Below, piece by piece: positions 50,160 to 58,640 of a DNA stretch of 64,000 nucleotides (position 1 is the stretch's first letter; every line of letters begins with the position of its first letter). Source of the stretch: CAVQXR01 sp046330455 (lineage in GTDB: Bacteria > Actinomycetota > Thermoleophilia > Gaiellales > Gaiellaceae); NCBI GenBank assembly GCA_046330455.1, contig JAXLSU010000014.1, forward strand, positions 1 to 64,000, given 5' to 3'. The notes under the pieces are model-generated. The model was not told the origin of the DNA. It was given only the letters and a program-made list of their open reading frames with translations, and ran no database searches. Made by a program: the position numbers and the translations under genes.

Positions 50160-50729
50160 TCAGTAGAGCGCGGTCGCGAGCCGCCGCCGGTAGGCGGTGC
50201 TGAGCGGGTGGTCCTGCCCGAGCTCCTGGAAGACGGCGACCATGACCTCGCGGACGCGGTCGCGCTGCTCCTCGGAGCCCTCGGATGCCTCCCCGAGCAG
50301 CCACTCGAGCGCCCGCTCGTAATCGCCCTCCGAGAGCGGGCCGAGGATCTCGGGGAACTCGCCGGACTGCTGGAGCTCGTCCAGCAGGCGCTCGCCGGCC
50401 GACGGGCCGAGAAGCTCGTCGAGGAACGACTCGACGCCCGGGCGCGATTGCGCGCCGACGAACTCGCCCACGATCTGCCCGTTCCGGAAGGCCTTGACCG
50501 CGGGAATCCCCCGGACGTCGTAGGCCTGCGCGAGGGCGGGGTTGGCATCGACGTCGACCTTGGCGAGGACGACCTCACCCGAGCGCTCGCCGATGGCCTG
50601 CTCGAGGACCGGCCCGAGCGCTTTGCACGGCCCGCACCACTCCGCCCAGAAATCGACGACGACCGGCTGCTCCTTCGAACGCTCGATGACCTCCGCGTCG
50701 AATGTCGACTCCGTCACGTCCACGCTCAC
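50160..50729 (-). CDS. CnoX/YbbN-like thioredoxin with C-terminal helical repeats
   Basis: Thioredoxin-fold protein of 189 residues. The redox site WCGPCK is at residues 31-36, followed by KVDVDANPALAQAYDVRGIP (cis-Pro loop) and AVKAFRNGQIVGEFVG. Residues ~110-189 form a TPR-like helical tail (GERLLDELQQSGEFPEILGP, ALEWLLGEASEG). This two-domain build is that of CnoX (YbbN), a holdase that hands chlorine-damaged proteins to chaperones. Enteric CnoX is longer (about 284), so the tail here is shorter. The start is GTG 50729. Confidence 0.88.
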   Translation of the reverse strand: MSVDVTESTFDAEVIERSKEQPVVVDFWAEWCGPCKALGPVLEQAIGERSGEVVLAKVDVDANPALAQAYDVRGIPAVKAFRNGQIVGEFVGAQSRPGVESFLDELLGPSAGERLLDELQQSGEFPEILGPLSEGDYERALEWLLGEASEGSEEQRDRVREVMVAVFQELGQDHPLSTAYRRRLATALY

Positions 50730-51188
50730 ACGTTAGCGTCGGGCCGACTGCCACCGTCGTCGAGCCCCGCTCCGGCAATCCGTCCGTCGAGGGCCACGCC
50801 TTTCCGGCCGCTCGGGGAATCCGATCCCGCGGCAGCCGCTTCCTGCGGCCGGCCCGAGCTCCCGCGCGAATCCGGCCCCGAGGCGGAGCCGTCGTCGGAG
50901 TCGAGCGCGAGCGGCCGGGCCCGGCGGCGCTTCGCACAGGCGCCCGACAGGCTCGGCCTCCGCCGCCGCCGCGATCGGCCGTCGGGCCGCACCGCCGGCG
51001 CCATCCGGGCCCAGGCTGCCGACACCCGGCGAGGTGCGCGAGACGTGGGAAGATCCACGGAAAGGAAGGGAGTGAACGGCTCGGTCTTCGGCCTCGGCGG
51101 AGACCGGGTCGAGAAGCCGGGGCCTGCCGGCCGCGACGGAGGCTCGGGCACGGAGCAGGCGCCATCAGCACCAGACAAGGAGTGAGCC
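50730..51188. other. 459 bp without an assigned gene
   Basis: Open frames here are Arg/Pro-rich shadows. The only candidate is a 37-codon frame from GTG 51072 to TGA 51185 (VNGSVFGLGGDRVEKPGPAG...), preceded by AAGGAAGGGA. It might be a leader peptide for the SDR, but evidence is thin. AAGGAG at 51177-51182 is the ribosome site of the SDR at 51189. Confidence 0.4.
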
Positions 51189-51992
51189 GTGCAGACACTG
51201 AACGACAGGACCGCGATCGTCACCGGCGCCGGCTCCGGCATCGGCGCGGGCATCGCCTCCGTTCTGGCCGTGGAGGGCGCGACGGTGGTCGTCGCAGACC
51301 TCGATGGCGACCGGGCAGCGACGACCGCCGCTGCCATCGAGCACGAGGGCGGCCGCGCCGTCGTCTGCGCCGGCGACGTCTCGAGAGACGCGGACGTCCG
51401 GCGGCTCGTCCAGACGGCCGTCGACACGACCGGGCGGGTGGACATCCTCGCGAGCAACGCGGGGATCTACCCGACTGCGAGCATCGAGGAGACGACCGAG
51501 GAGCTCTGGGACAGGGTCATGACGGTCAACACGAAGGCCAGCTGGCTTCTCATGCGGGCGGTCGCACCGACGATGCGCGGCCAGCGATACGGACGTATCG
51601 TCGTGACCTCGTCCGTGACGGGGCCACGGACAGCCATGGCCGGGCTCTCGCACTACGCCGCCAGCAAGGCGGCGCTCATGGGGCTCGTTCGCGCGGCGGC
51701 GCTCGAGCTCGCCGCCGACGGCGTGACGGTCAACGCGGTGCTGCCCGGCACCGTGGACACCGAGGGGCTGCGGGCGAGCGCCGGCGGCACCGGCTTCTTC
51801 GAGATCATGTTGCCGTCCATCCCTCTCGGGCGGGTGGCCGCCCCGGCCGACGTCGGCTGGGCGGTTCGGCTCCTCGCGTCTGCCGAAGCCGGGTACATCA
51901 CCGGGCAGGGGCTCATCGTGGACGGCGGGCAGAGCGTCTCGGAAGGCGGTACGAGCAACGAGCAGGTCGAAGTCCTCGGAAACCAGACATGA
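51189..51992 (+). CDS. SDR family oxidoreductase
   Basis: Short-chain dehydrogenase of 267 residues. TGAGSGIG is at about residues 12-19, VVADLDGDR gives an Asp that favours NAD, ASNAGIYPTASIEET follows, then TSSVTGPRTAMAGLSHYAAS with the catalytic Tyr and Lys, and VNAVLPGTVDTEGL. The C terminus (GGTSNEQVEVLGNQT) is extended and polar. The start GTG 51189 has AAGGAG 6 nt upstream. Its stop overlaps an alternative ATG of the next SDR. The two SDRs lie next to the LacI sugar-type cluster and may serve the same substrate. Confidence 0.9.
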   Translation: MQTLNDRTAIVTGAGSGIGAGIASVLAVEGATVVVADLDGDRAATTAAAIEHEGGRAVVCAGDVSRDADVRRLVQTAVDTTGRVDILASNAGIYPTASIEETTEELWDRVMTVNTKASWLLMRAVAPTMRGQRYGRIVVTSSVTGPRTAMAGLSHYAASKAALMGLVRAAALELAADGVTVNAVLPGTVDTEGLRASAGGTGFFEIMLPSIPLGRVAAPADVGWAVRLLASAEAGYITGQGLIVDGGQSVSEGGTSNEQVEVLGNQT

Positions 51993-52006
51993 GGAGGAGC
52001 ACGAGC

Positions 52007-52774
52007 ATGTTCTCGCTACAGGATCGCGTCGCGGTCGTCACCGGAGGCGCCTCGGGAATCGGTCTCGCCACAGCCCGCCGCTTCGTGGCCGCGGGGGCCA
52101 CGGTCGTGCTCGTCGACCGCGCCGATGCCACTGCCGTGGCGGCCGAGCTAAACGCCGGCTCGCTGCGCGTCGATGTCACCGACGGAGACGCGCTCGGCGC
52201 GGCGTTCGCCGGCGTGGCAAGCGAGCACGGGCGCATCGACGTGCTCGTCAACAACGCCGGGATCTTCATCGAGGGGCTCATCGACGAGACGTCGGCCGAT
52301 GACCTACGGCGGGCGCTCGAGGTCAACACGCTCGGCATCCTCGAGGGCATCAGGTGCGCGACTCCGCACATGCGGCCGGGCGCGTCCATCATCAACACCG
52401 CCTCGCTGGCAGGCCAGGTCGGCTTCCCGGGCTACGCCGCCTACTCGGCGTCGAAGGCCGCCGTCATCGCGATCACGCGAGTCGCCGCGCTCGAGTACGG
52501 GCCCCGCGGCATCCGCGTCAACTGCATCTGCCCCGGCTCGGTCGACACCCCGATGCTCGCCGCCCAGCCGTCCGGTGATGTCGAAGCCGGCCTGATCGGG
52601 GTTGCGGCCCCCCTCGGGCGCATCGTCCGCCCCGAGGAGGTCGCCGCGCTGATGCACTTCCTCGCCGCCGACGACTGCCCCATGCTGACCGGTCTTGCAG
52701 TGCCGATCGACGGTGGGATGAGCTCGGGAATGAGCCTCGAGCTCATCGACGCGGTCGTCGCGAGCCTCGGCTGA
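52007..52774 (+). CDS. SDR family oxidoreductase
   Basis: Short-chain dehydrogenase of 255 residues. Motifs: TGGASGIG, VLVDRAD (Asp, NAD preference), VNNAGIFIEGLIDETS, NTASLAGQVGFPGYAAYSAS with Tyr and Lys, VNCICPGSVDTPML and a C-terminal GLAVPIDGG. The ATG 52007 is chosen because GAGGAGGAG lies 7 nt before it; an in-frame ATG at 51989, overlapping the previous stop (ATGA), would add six residues. It forms a two-gene unit with the upstream SDR and is convergent with the deacetylase-like gene (39 bp). Confidence 0.9.
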   Translation: MFSLQDRVAVVTGGASGIGLATARRFVAAGATVVLVDRADATAVAAELNAGSLRVDVTDGDALGAAFAGVASEHGRIDVLVNNAGIFIEGLIDETSADDLRRALEVNTLGILEGIRCATPHMRPGASIINTASLAGQVGFPGYAAYSASKAAVIAITRVAALEYGPRGIRVNCICPGSVDTPMLAAQPSGDVEAGLIGVAAPLGRIVRPEEVAALMHFLAADDCPMLTGLAVPIDGGMSSGMSLELIDAVVASLG

Positions 52775-52813
52775 GGCTCACCGGCGAGGTCCGCTCCGCC
52801 TCGAGCGCGGGGA

Positions 52814-53674
52814 TCAGCGCGTTCCGAGCCCGTCGCGGGCTGCTGCGACGAGCCCCGGGAGCGTCTCGACGTTGTACCCACCCTCGAGCACGGCCGCCAC
52901 GGAGCCGCACAGTGCCGCCGCCCTCCGGCCGAGCTCGCGGAACCCCTCCCCGGTCAGGAGCATGCCGCCGAGCGGGTCTCCGGCGGCGGCGTCGAAGCCG
53001 GCAGAGACGAGGAGCAGGTCGGGTGCGAAGGCGGCGATGGCAGGCTCGACGACTCGTTCGAACGTCTCGAGATACTGGTCGTCGCCGGCGCCCTCGGAGA
53101 TCGGGACGTTCAGCGTCGTCTCGTTGCCGTCGCCGGGCCCGCCGGTGCCCGGATAGAAGGGCCAGCGATGGAGCGAGACGAACAGCACCGTCTCGTCGCC
53201 GCGGAACATCTCGTCGGTGCCGTTGCCGTGATGGACGTCCCAGTCGAGAATCGCGATGCGCCGCAGGCCGAGCTCGCGCTGCGCATACCGGGTGGCGACG
53301 GCGGCGTTGTTGAAGAGGCAGAAGCCCATCGCGCGATCGGGCCGGGCGTGGTGACCGGGTGGGCGGACGAGAGCGAAGCCCCCCCGGGAGACCGCCTCGA
53401 TCGCGGCGCCGGCCGCGAGCAGCGCGAGCCCGTAGCTCGACGGCGTGCAGACGGTGTCCGGATCGAGGTAGCCGACGTGGCCCGACAGGGAGGCGCTCTC
53501 GATCGATGCGACGTACTCGCGGTCGTGGACGACGGCGAGCTCCTCGACCGTTGCCGTCCGCGTGGTCACGGAGTAGTCGAGGGCCTCCTGCAGCGCGTGG
53601 AGGCGCTCCGGGGACTCGGGGTGGTCGCCGGTCGGATGGCGGCGGGCGAAGTCCGGGTGCGAGAGGAGCTCCAC
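52814..53674 (-). CDS. Histone deacetylase-fold (class II HDAC/AcuC-like) amidohydrolase
   Basis: Zinc-dependent deacetylase of 286 residues. The HDAC blocks are clear: HPDFARRHPTGDHPESPERL, VRPPGHHARPDRAMGFCLFN, the metal-binding DWDVHHGNGTDEMF, and SAGFDAAAGDPLGGM with the third metal ligand Asp, then LEGGYN with the catalytic region. The substrate may be an acetylated protein lysine, a polyamine or a small amide. The GTG 53674 is taken because residues upstream are not conserved. It is convergent with the SDR gene and divergent from the LacI gene (156 bp). Confidence 0.9.
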   Translation of the reverse strand: MELLSHPDFARRHPTGDHPESPERLHALQEALDYSVTTRTATVEELAVVHDREYVASIESASLSGHVGYLDPDTVCTPSSYGLALLAAGAAIEAVSRGGFALVRPPGHHARPDRAMGFCLFNNAAVATRYAQRELGLRRIAILDWDVHHGNGTDEMFRGDETVLFVSLHRWPFYPGTGGPGDGNETTLNVPISEGAGDDQYLETFERVVEPAIAAFAPDLLLVSAGFDAAAGDPLGGMLLTGEGFRELGRRAAALCGSVAAVLEGGYNVETLPGLVAAARDGLGTR

Positions 53675-53804
53675 GGGGCACCAGCGTAGAGCCTCGAAGC
53701 GTGGCGAGGCCCCATGGCGCCGGTCGGGAGCCTGGTCGGCCCGCCGCGACCGCCTCCGGCACACCCCGCTTGACCGCCTACGGCGCCGTCGATAGAGTCG
53801 GTCT

Positions 53805-53818
53805 TGAAAACGTTTCCA
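53805..53818. promoter_or_regulatory. LacI-family operator before its own gene
   Basis: TGAAAACGTTTCCA is a near-palindrome with the central ACGT-type step and AAACGTTT core recognised by many LacI/GalR/CcpA proteins. It lies 11 bp before the LacI ATG, so autoregulation is expected. I found no second copy directly upstream of the aldehyde dehydrogenase gene. Confidence 0.7.
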
Positions 53819-53829
53819 ACGCCGTCTCG

Positions 53830-54858
53830 ATGCCTTCGACAATCCGGGAAGTCGCACGGCAGGCCGGTGTCTCGGTCTCGACCGTATCGCGCGTGCTCAA
53901 CGACTATCCGTTCGTCAGCGCGGAGGCCCGTCGCCGCGTCGTCGTCGCGATGGAGCAGCTCGACTACCGGCCCGACATGGCCGCGAGGAGCATGCGCACC
54001 GGGACGAGCCGGGCCGTCGGCTTCGTCGTTCCCGACATCACGAACCCCGTCTTCGCGGGCATCGCGAAGGGCGTGGACGAGATCCTCCAGGAGCAGGGCT
54101 ACTCGCTCGTACTCGCGCACTCGGGGAACGATCCTGCGCACGAGGCGAAGCAGCTCGAGATGCTCGCCCACCGTCGGATCGAGGGCCTGATCGTCGCCGT
54201 CGCCGACGAGGAGGAGCCCGGGCTCCACGAGCGGCTCTCGAGGTTCCGGGCCTGCGTGCTCTTCGATCGGGAGGTCGACGGGTCGGGCGCCGATCTCGTC
54301 TGTACGGATCACGAGGCCGGGATGACCCAGGCCCTGACCCACCTCGCGGGCCTGGGGCACCGACGGATCGCCCTCGTCGCGGGGAACCCGTCTCAGTACG
54401 CGAGCCGTGCCCGCGTGACCGCCTACCGGCGAGCCGCGTCGGCGCTCGGGCTCGTACGGGATCGGCGCCTCGTCGTCACCGGCGTGCATTCGCGGGAGAC
54501 GGGATACGCGGCCGCTGAGCGGCTGCTCGCGCTCTCGGCCCCTCCCACGGCGATCGTTGCCGGGAACAACCAGCTGACCGCGGGCGTCCTCGAGGCGCTG
54601 CGAGACCTCGGCCGGCGGATCCCGGGCGACGTCTCGCTCGTGGGGACGGACGACGTGGAGCTCACACGGCTGCACGACCCGCCGATCGACGTGATCGCGC
54701 GCGACCTGGTCGCTCACGGACGGGAGGCGGCGTTGCTCCTGCTCGGCCGTCTCGCCGACCTGGACGGGCCATTGCGGCGGGTGGTCCTCCCGGCTCGCTA
54801 CATCCCCCGCGGCACCTCGGCCCCGCCGAGGATAGGCTCGGGGAAGCGAGTCGCATGA
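53830..54858 (+). CDS. LacI family transcriptional regulator
   Basis: Regulator of 342 residues. The N-terminal HTH is at residues 3-25 (TIREVARQAGVSVSTVSRVL), followed by the hinge helix, DYRPDMAARSMRTG. A periplasmic-binding-protein-like sugar domain follows (RAVGFVVPDITNPVFAGIAK, IEGLIVAVADEE, LAGLGHRRIALVAG, GTDDVELTRLHDPPI). The effector is probably a sugar or polyol. The ATG 53830 is adjacent to a LacI-type operator. The gene is 106 bp upstream of the aldehyde dehydrogenase operon on the same strand and is the likely regulator of the region to 63.8 kb. Confidence 0.93.
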   Translation: MPSTIREVARQAGVSVSTVSRVLNDYPFVSAEARRRVVVAMEQLDYRPDMAARSMRTGTSRAVGFVVPDITNPVFAGIAKGVDEILQEQGYSLVLAHSGNDPAHEAKQLEMLAHRRIEGLIVAVADEEEPGLHERLSRFRACVLFDREVDGSGADLVCTDHEAGMTQALTHLAGLGHRRIALVAGNPSQYASRARVTAYRRAASALGLVRDRRLVVTGVHSRETGYAAAERLLALSAPPTAIVAGNNQLTAGVLEALRDLGRRIPGDVSLVGTDDVELTRLHDPPIDVIARDLVAHGREAALLLLGRLADLDGPLRRVVLPARYIPRGTSAPPRIGSGKRVA

Positions 54859-54964
54859 GTCAGCTCGCCGACACCACGCACCGACCCTGCCGGGTGATCC
54901 GGGCAGGCCGAGCCCATCGCCCGTCCCCGCCCGGGACGGGACAGACCACGAACCGGAGGGCAGC

Positions 54965-56428
54965 ATGAGCATCTCCGTCAGCCAGCACGACCTGATCCTC
55001 GGTGGCCGCCGGTCTGCGGGAAGGGGCGCGACCCTCGAGGTCCGCTACCCGTACACGGGCGAGGTCGCCGCGTCGGTCGCCACCGCGGCGCCGGAGGACG
55101 TCGAGCAGGCGATCGCCGACGCCGTGGAGACGTTCCGCGAGTACCGCGAGATCGCTCCACACAGGCGGTCGGCCCTGCTCCACGCCGTCTCGCGGCGAGT
55201 CGACGAGCGTCGCGAGGAGCTCGCACGCGACATCACCCTCGAGACCGGGAAGGCGATCTGGGAGTCACGACTCGAGTGCGACCGCGCCGTCAACACGTTC
55301 CGGATCGCGGCCGAGGAGGCCGTCCGGATCGACGGCGAGATCGTCCCGCTCGACGGCGTGCCGGCCGGCGAGCGCCGGCTCGGCGAGGTGAGGCGCTTCC
55401 CGATCGGCCCGGTCGCGGCCATCACCCCGTTCAACTCGCCGTTCAACCTCGTCGCGCACAAGGTGGCTCCCGCGCTCGCGGCCGGGAACACGATCGTCGT
55501 GAAGCCGGCGTCGGCGACGCCGGTCAGCGCCCTCAACGTCGGGTGGCTCGTGAGCGAGGCGGCGGCCGAGGTCGGGGCGCCACCGGGCGTGATCAGCGTC
55601 CTTCCCTGCTCGCCGCAGATCGCCGAGCCGCTCGTCACCGATCCGAGGATCCAGGCGCTGTCGTTCACCGGCTCGAGCCCGGTCGGGTGGGGCCTGAAGG
55701 CCCGCGCCGGCCGCAAGAAGCTCTCCCTCGAGCTCGGCGGGAACGGAGCTGTGATCGTTCACCGCGACGCCGATCTCGCCTACGCGGCGGAGCGGTGCTC
55801 GTTCGGCGGGTTCCTGCTCGCCGGCCAGGTGTGCGCCTCCGTGCAGCGCGTGTACGTCCACGAGCACGTCGCCGAGGAGTTCACGTCGCTGTTTCTCGAG
55901 CGGATCGCCGCGATCCGCACGGGTGACCCGTTCGACGAGGAGACGACGATGGGGCCGATGCTCTCCGAGCACGCGGCCGTCTCCGCGGAGAGCTGGGTAG
56001 ACGAGGCTGTGGCCGCCGGCGCCCGGAGGCTCTGCGGCGGGATCCGGGAGGGCGCCCTGTTCGAGCCGACCGTGATCACCGGGACCCGCCCCGACATGAA
56101 GGTCGCGTGCGAGGAGATCTTTGCGCCCGTCGTCGTCCTCGAGCGCTACCACGACCTCGACGAGGCGCTCGCGGCCTCGAACGCGACCGACTACGGCCTC
56201 CAGGCCGGGATCTTCTCGAGCGATCTCGACGTCGTCCACCGGGCCTACCGCGAGCTCGAGGTCGGCGGCGTGATCGTCAACGACGTCAACATCTGGCGCG
56301 TCGACTCGATGCCCTACGGGGGCGTCAAGTCGTCGGGCTACGGGCGCGAGGGGCTCCGCTACGCGATCCGCGAGCAGACCGAGCCGAAGCTGCTCGTGCT
56401 GAACTTCAACCGGCCGGGCGCCCTGTGA
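54965..56428 (+). CDS. Aldehyde dehydrogenase family protein
   Basis: NAD(P)-dependent oxidation of an aldehyde to the acid, 487 residues. Conserved blocks: PIGPVAAITPFNSPFNLVAH, VVKPASATPVSALNV (cofactor), LSFTGSSPVGWGLKARAG, ELGGNGAVIVHRDADLAYAA with the general-base Glu, and the catalytic Cys at about residue 290 in LLAGQVCASVQRVYVH. The sequence is nearer to lactaldehyde/succinate-semialdehyde-type enzymes than to acylating ones. The ATG has GGAGGG upstream. The stop overlaps the VOC gene (GTGA). It would end an oxidative sugar or polyol route. Confidence 0.92.
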   Translation: MSISVSQHDLILGGRRSAGRGATLEVRYPYTGEVAASVATAAPEDVEQAIADAVETFREYREIAPHRRSALLHAVSRRVDERREELARDITLETGKAIWESRLECDRAVNTFRIAAEEAVRIDGEIVPLDGVPAGERRLGEVRRFPIGPVAAITPFNSPFNLVAHKVAPALAAGNTIVVKPASATPVSALNVGWLVSEAAAEVGAPPGVISVLPCSPQIAEPLVTDPRIQALSFTGSSPVGWGLKARAGRKKLSLELGGNGAVIVHRDADLAYAAERCSFGGFLLAGQVCASVQRVYVHEHVAEEFTSLFLERIAAIRTGDPFDEETTMGPMLSEHAAVSAESWVDEAVAAGARRLCGGIREGALFEPTVITGTRPDMKVACEEIFAPVVVLERYHDLDEALAASNATDYGLQAGIFSSDLDVVHRAYRELEVGGVIVNDVNIWRVDSMPYGGVKSSGYGREGLRYAIREQTEPKLLVLNFNRPGAL

Positions 56429-56895
56429 TCACCGGCTTCCACCACTTCGAGCTCTCGACCCAGGACGCCGAGCGCGCGATCGCGTTCTATCGCGACGCGT
56501 TCGGCATGCAGGTCGTCGCCGACCGCGAGGTCGAGCCCGGCGGCTTCGTCGAGCACGTCACCGGCGTGCGCGGCGCGCGTGTGCGCATCGTCCACATGCA
56601 GGGGTATGGCTTCAACTTCGAGCTCCTGCAGTACCGCGAGCCGGGTGGCGAGGGGCGCGCCCGGGAGCCGAACCACGCGGGCTCGGCCCACCTCTGCTTC
56701 ATCAGCGACGACCTCGACGCCGAGTGCGAGCGCCTGCGCGCGCTCGGAGTGAAGGTCCGGTCGACGGGGGAACGACCCATCGCGGTCGTCGGCGGGCCGA
56801 ACGACGGTGGCAAGGCGGTCTACCTCGAGGATCCCGACGGCAACGCGGTCGAGATCGTCCAGCTCGTCCGGCCGTGGCCGGGCGGTGACAACTGA
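56425..56895 (+). CDS. VOC family protein of the sugar-type operon
   Basis: Glyoxalase-fold metalloprotein of 156 residues. It opens GFHHFELSTQDAERAIAFYR (His ligand), has FNFELLQYREPGGE with a Glu ligand, SAHLCFISDDLDAECERLRA (second His) and YLEDPDGNAVEIVQLVRP (Glu), so all four metal positions seem present. Such proteins act as lyases, epimerases or dioxygenases. The GTG start overlaps the aldehyde dehydrogenase stop, so its role is tied to this pathway, perhaps as an epimerase of an oxidised sugar intermediate. Confidence 0.87.
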   Translation: MITGFHHFELSTQDAERAIAFYRDAFGMQVVADREVEPGGFVEHVTGVRGARVRIVHMQGYGFNFELLQYREPGGEGRAREPNHAGSAHLCFISDDLDAECERLRALGVKVRSTGERPIAVVGGPNDGGKAVYLEDPDGNAVEIVQLVRPWPGGDN

Positions 56896-56923
56896 CAGCG
56901 GCAAACGAGAAGGAGGACGACGA

Positions 56924-57850
56924 ATGGCAAGAACGGCCAAGCTCTCCAGGGGCAGCTGGTGCCTCGGGTTCGGGCTCGAGACGCCGCCGACGCTCGAGCA
57001 GGTTGCCCGGGTGCTCTCGGCGTTCGGGTACGACGGCATCGAGCTGGCGGGCTTCTTCGACCACGCGACGGTCGAGCGCTACCCGGACAAGGAGAGCCGC
57101 AAGAAGCTCGTCGACTGGCTCGGCTCGCTCAACCTCGAGCTCGTGGGCCTCGCGCCCGGGCCCTACGGCGACTTCGGGCGCCTGCCCTGGGCAACGGGCT
57201 CCGATGAAGTGCTCGCCGAGTACAAGCGGTTCTTCGACGCTCATCTGCAGCTCTGCGTCGACTGCGGCATTCCGGCGATGCGTGTCGACCCGGGCGACTT
57301 CGGCCCGCTGCCTCGCGACGCCGACGTCGGCCGCGCCTGGGACCGCGTCGTCTCGGCCTTCCGCGAGCACGCAGAGAAGGGCCAGGAGGTCGGAGTCCAG
57401 ATGCAGTGGGAGCCCGAGACGGGGCAGATCTTCGTGCGGCCGTCCGAGATGATCCAGCTGATCGACGACGTCGGCCACCCGAACCTGAAGATCATGTACG
57501 ACGTCGGTCACATGGAGGCCGCGGCGGTGCTCGCCCACAATCAGCTGCAGCCGATGGAGCGCGTCGAGGGCGGTCAGGTCGCGTTCGTGAAGCAGCTCGG
57601 CAACCGGATCGGGCACGTCCACTTCTGCGACAGCGACTCGAACACCTGGCACAACGCGTTCGGAACGCACCTCGGGATCGGGAAGGGCGTGCTCGACATG
57701 GACGCGCTCATCTCGGCGCTCGCCGACGTCTACGAGGGCGAGTGGTGGTCGGTCGACGCGATCCCGATGACGACCGAGACCTGGACCGACACCTGGGACG
57801 ACAAGCTGAAGCTGGACGCGCTGCTCGACAAGCACGTCCGCAATCGGTAG
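56924..57850 (+). CDS. TIM-barrel sugar isomerase/epimerase-like protein (paralogue 1)
   Basis: Xylose-isomerase-like barrel protein of 308 residues. Blocks: VLSAFGYDGIELAGFFDHAT, LVGLAPGPYGDFGRLPWATG, a Glu in VQMQWEPETGQIF, Asp/His in KIMYDVGHMEAA, and RIGHVHFCDSDSN, which together supply the usual Glu-Asp-His-Glu metal set. It is clearly paralogous to the protein at 58641 (same opening, FFDH.TVER.P, LPWATGS and the HVH.CD pattern). The ATG has AGGAGG upstream. It probably isomerises or epimerises a keto-sugar intermediate; the specific substrate is unknown. Confidence 0.85.
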   Translation: MARTAKLSRGSWCLGFGLETPPTLEQVARVLSAFGYDGIELAGFFDHATVERYPDKESRKKLVDWLGSLNLELVGLAPGPYGDFGRLPWATGSDEVLAEYKRFFDAHLQLCVDCGIPAMRVDPGDFGPLPRDADVGRAWDRVVSAFREHAEKGQEVGVQMQWEPETGQIFVRPSEMIQLIDDVGHPNLKIMYDVGHMEAAAVLAHNQLQPMERVEGGQVAFVKQLGNRIGHVHFCDSDSNTWHNAFGTHLGIGKGVLDMDALISALADVYEGEWWSVDAIPMTTETWTDTWDDKLKLDALLDKHVRNR

Positions 57851-57860
57851 GGCGCCACGC

Positions 57861-58604
57861 GTGGAGACCGGGCTCGCAGGGAAGGCAGCGATCGTCACGG
57901 GCGGCGCCCGCGGAATCGGGCTCGCCTGTGCGCGCGCGCTGGCGGCCGAGGGCGTCGGCCTCGTCCTCGCGGATGTCGACGGCGAGGCTGCCGCGACGTC
58001 GGCGATGGAGCTCGGCGGCGAGCACACGGGCATCGACGTCGATGTCACGAGCAAGGCCGACGTCGAGCGGATGGTCGACGTCGCTCTCGGCCGCTTCGGC
58101 CGGCTCGACGTGCTCGTTCACTGCGCCGGGATCTTCCACGCGACGCCGTTCGACCGGATCGAGCCCGACGAGTGGGACCGGATCATCGCCGTCAACCTGC
58201 GCGGGACGTTCCTGACCGCGCAGGCGGCGCTCCGGCCGATGGTCTCCCGGGGCGGCGGGCGGCTGATTCTGATCGCCTCGCTCGCCGCCCAGTCCGGCGG
58301 GCTCGCGGCGGGAGCGGCATATGCCGCCTCCAAGGGCGGGGTCGCGTCACTGACGAAGTCGATCGCCCGCTATGCGGGCCCGTACGGGATCACGGTGAAC
58401 TGTGTCAACCCCGGTGTGATCGAGACGCCGATGATCGCGGCCTGGGCGCCGGAGACCCGCGAGAGCACGGTCGGCCGGACACCGCTCGGGCGGGTCGGGA
58501 CGGCGGCCGAGGTCGCCTCCACGGTGGTGTGGCTCGCCTCCGACGCGGCCGGCTTCGTCCACGGAGCCCACGTCGACGTCAACGGCGGGCTCCTGATGGA
58601 CTAG
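57861..58604 (+). CDS. SDR family oxidoreductase of the sugar-type operon
   Basis: Short-chain dehydrogenase of 247 residues placed between the two paralogous barrels. TGGARGIG, VLADVDGEA (Asp, NAD), VHCAGIFHATPFDRI, LIASLAAQSGGLAAGAAYAA with SK (catalytic Tyr-Lys), and VNCVNPGVIETPM are all present. The start GTG 57861 comes 10 bp after the previous stop. It would oxidise a hydroxyl of the substrate to a ketone for the neighbouring isomerases. Confidence 0.92.
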   Translation: METGLAGKAAIVTGGARGIGLACARALAAEGVGLVLADVDGEAAATSAMELGGEHTGIDVDVTSKADVERMVDVALGRFGRLDVLVHCAGIFHATPFDRIEPDEWDRIIAVNLRGTFLTAQAALRPMVSRGGGRLILIASLAAQSGGLAAGAAYAASKGGVASLTKSIARYAGPYGITVNCVNPGVIETPMIAAWAPETRESTVGRTPLGRVGTAAEVASTVVWLASDAAGFVHGAHVDVNGGLLMD

Positions 58605-58640
58605 CACGAGCAGAACGGAAACGAGAGGGAGGAATCACGC

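Noticed and set aside
51072..51185. 37-codon frame before the SDR at 51189
   Set aside because: It has a purine-rich upstream sequence but spacing is too short, the product is Gly/Pro-rich and there is no further support.
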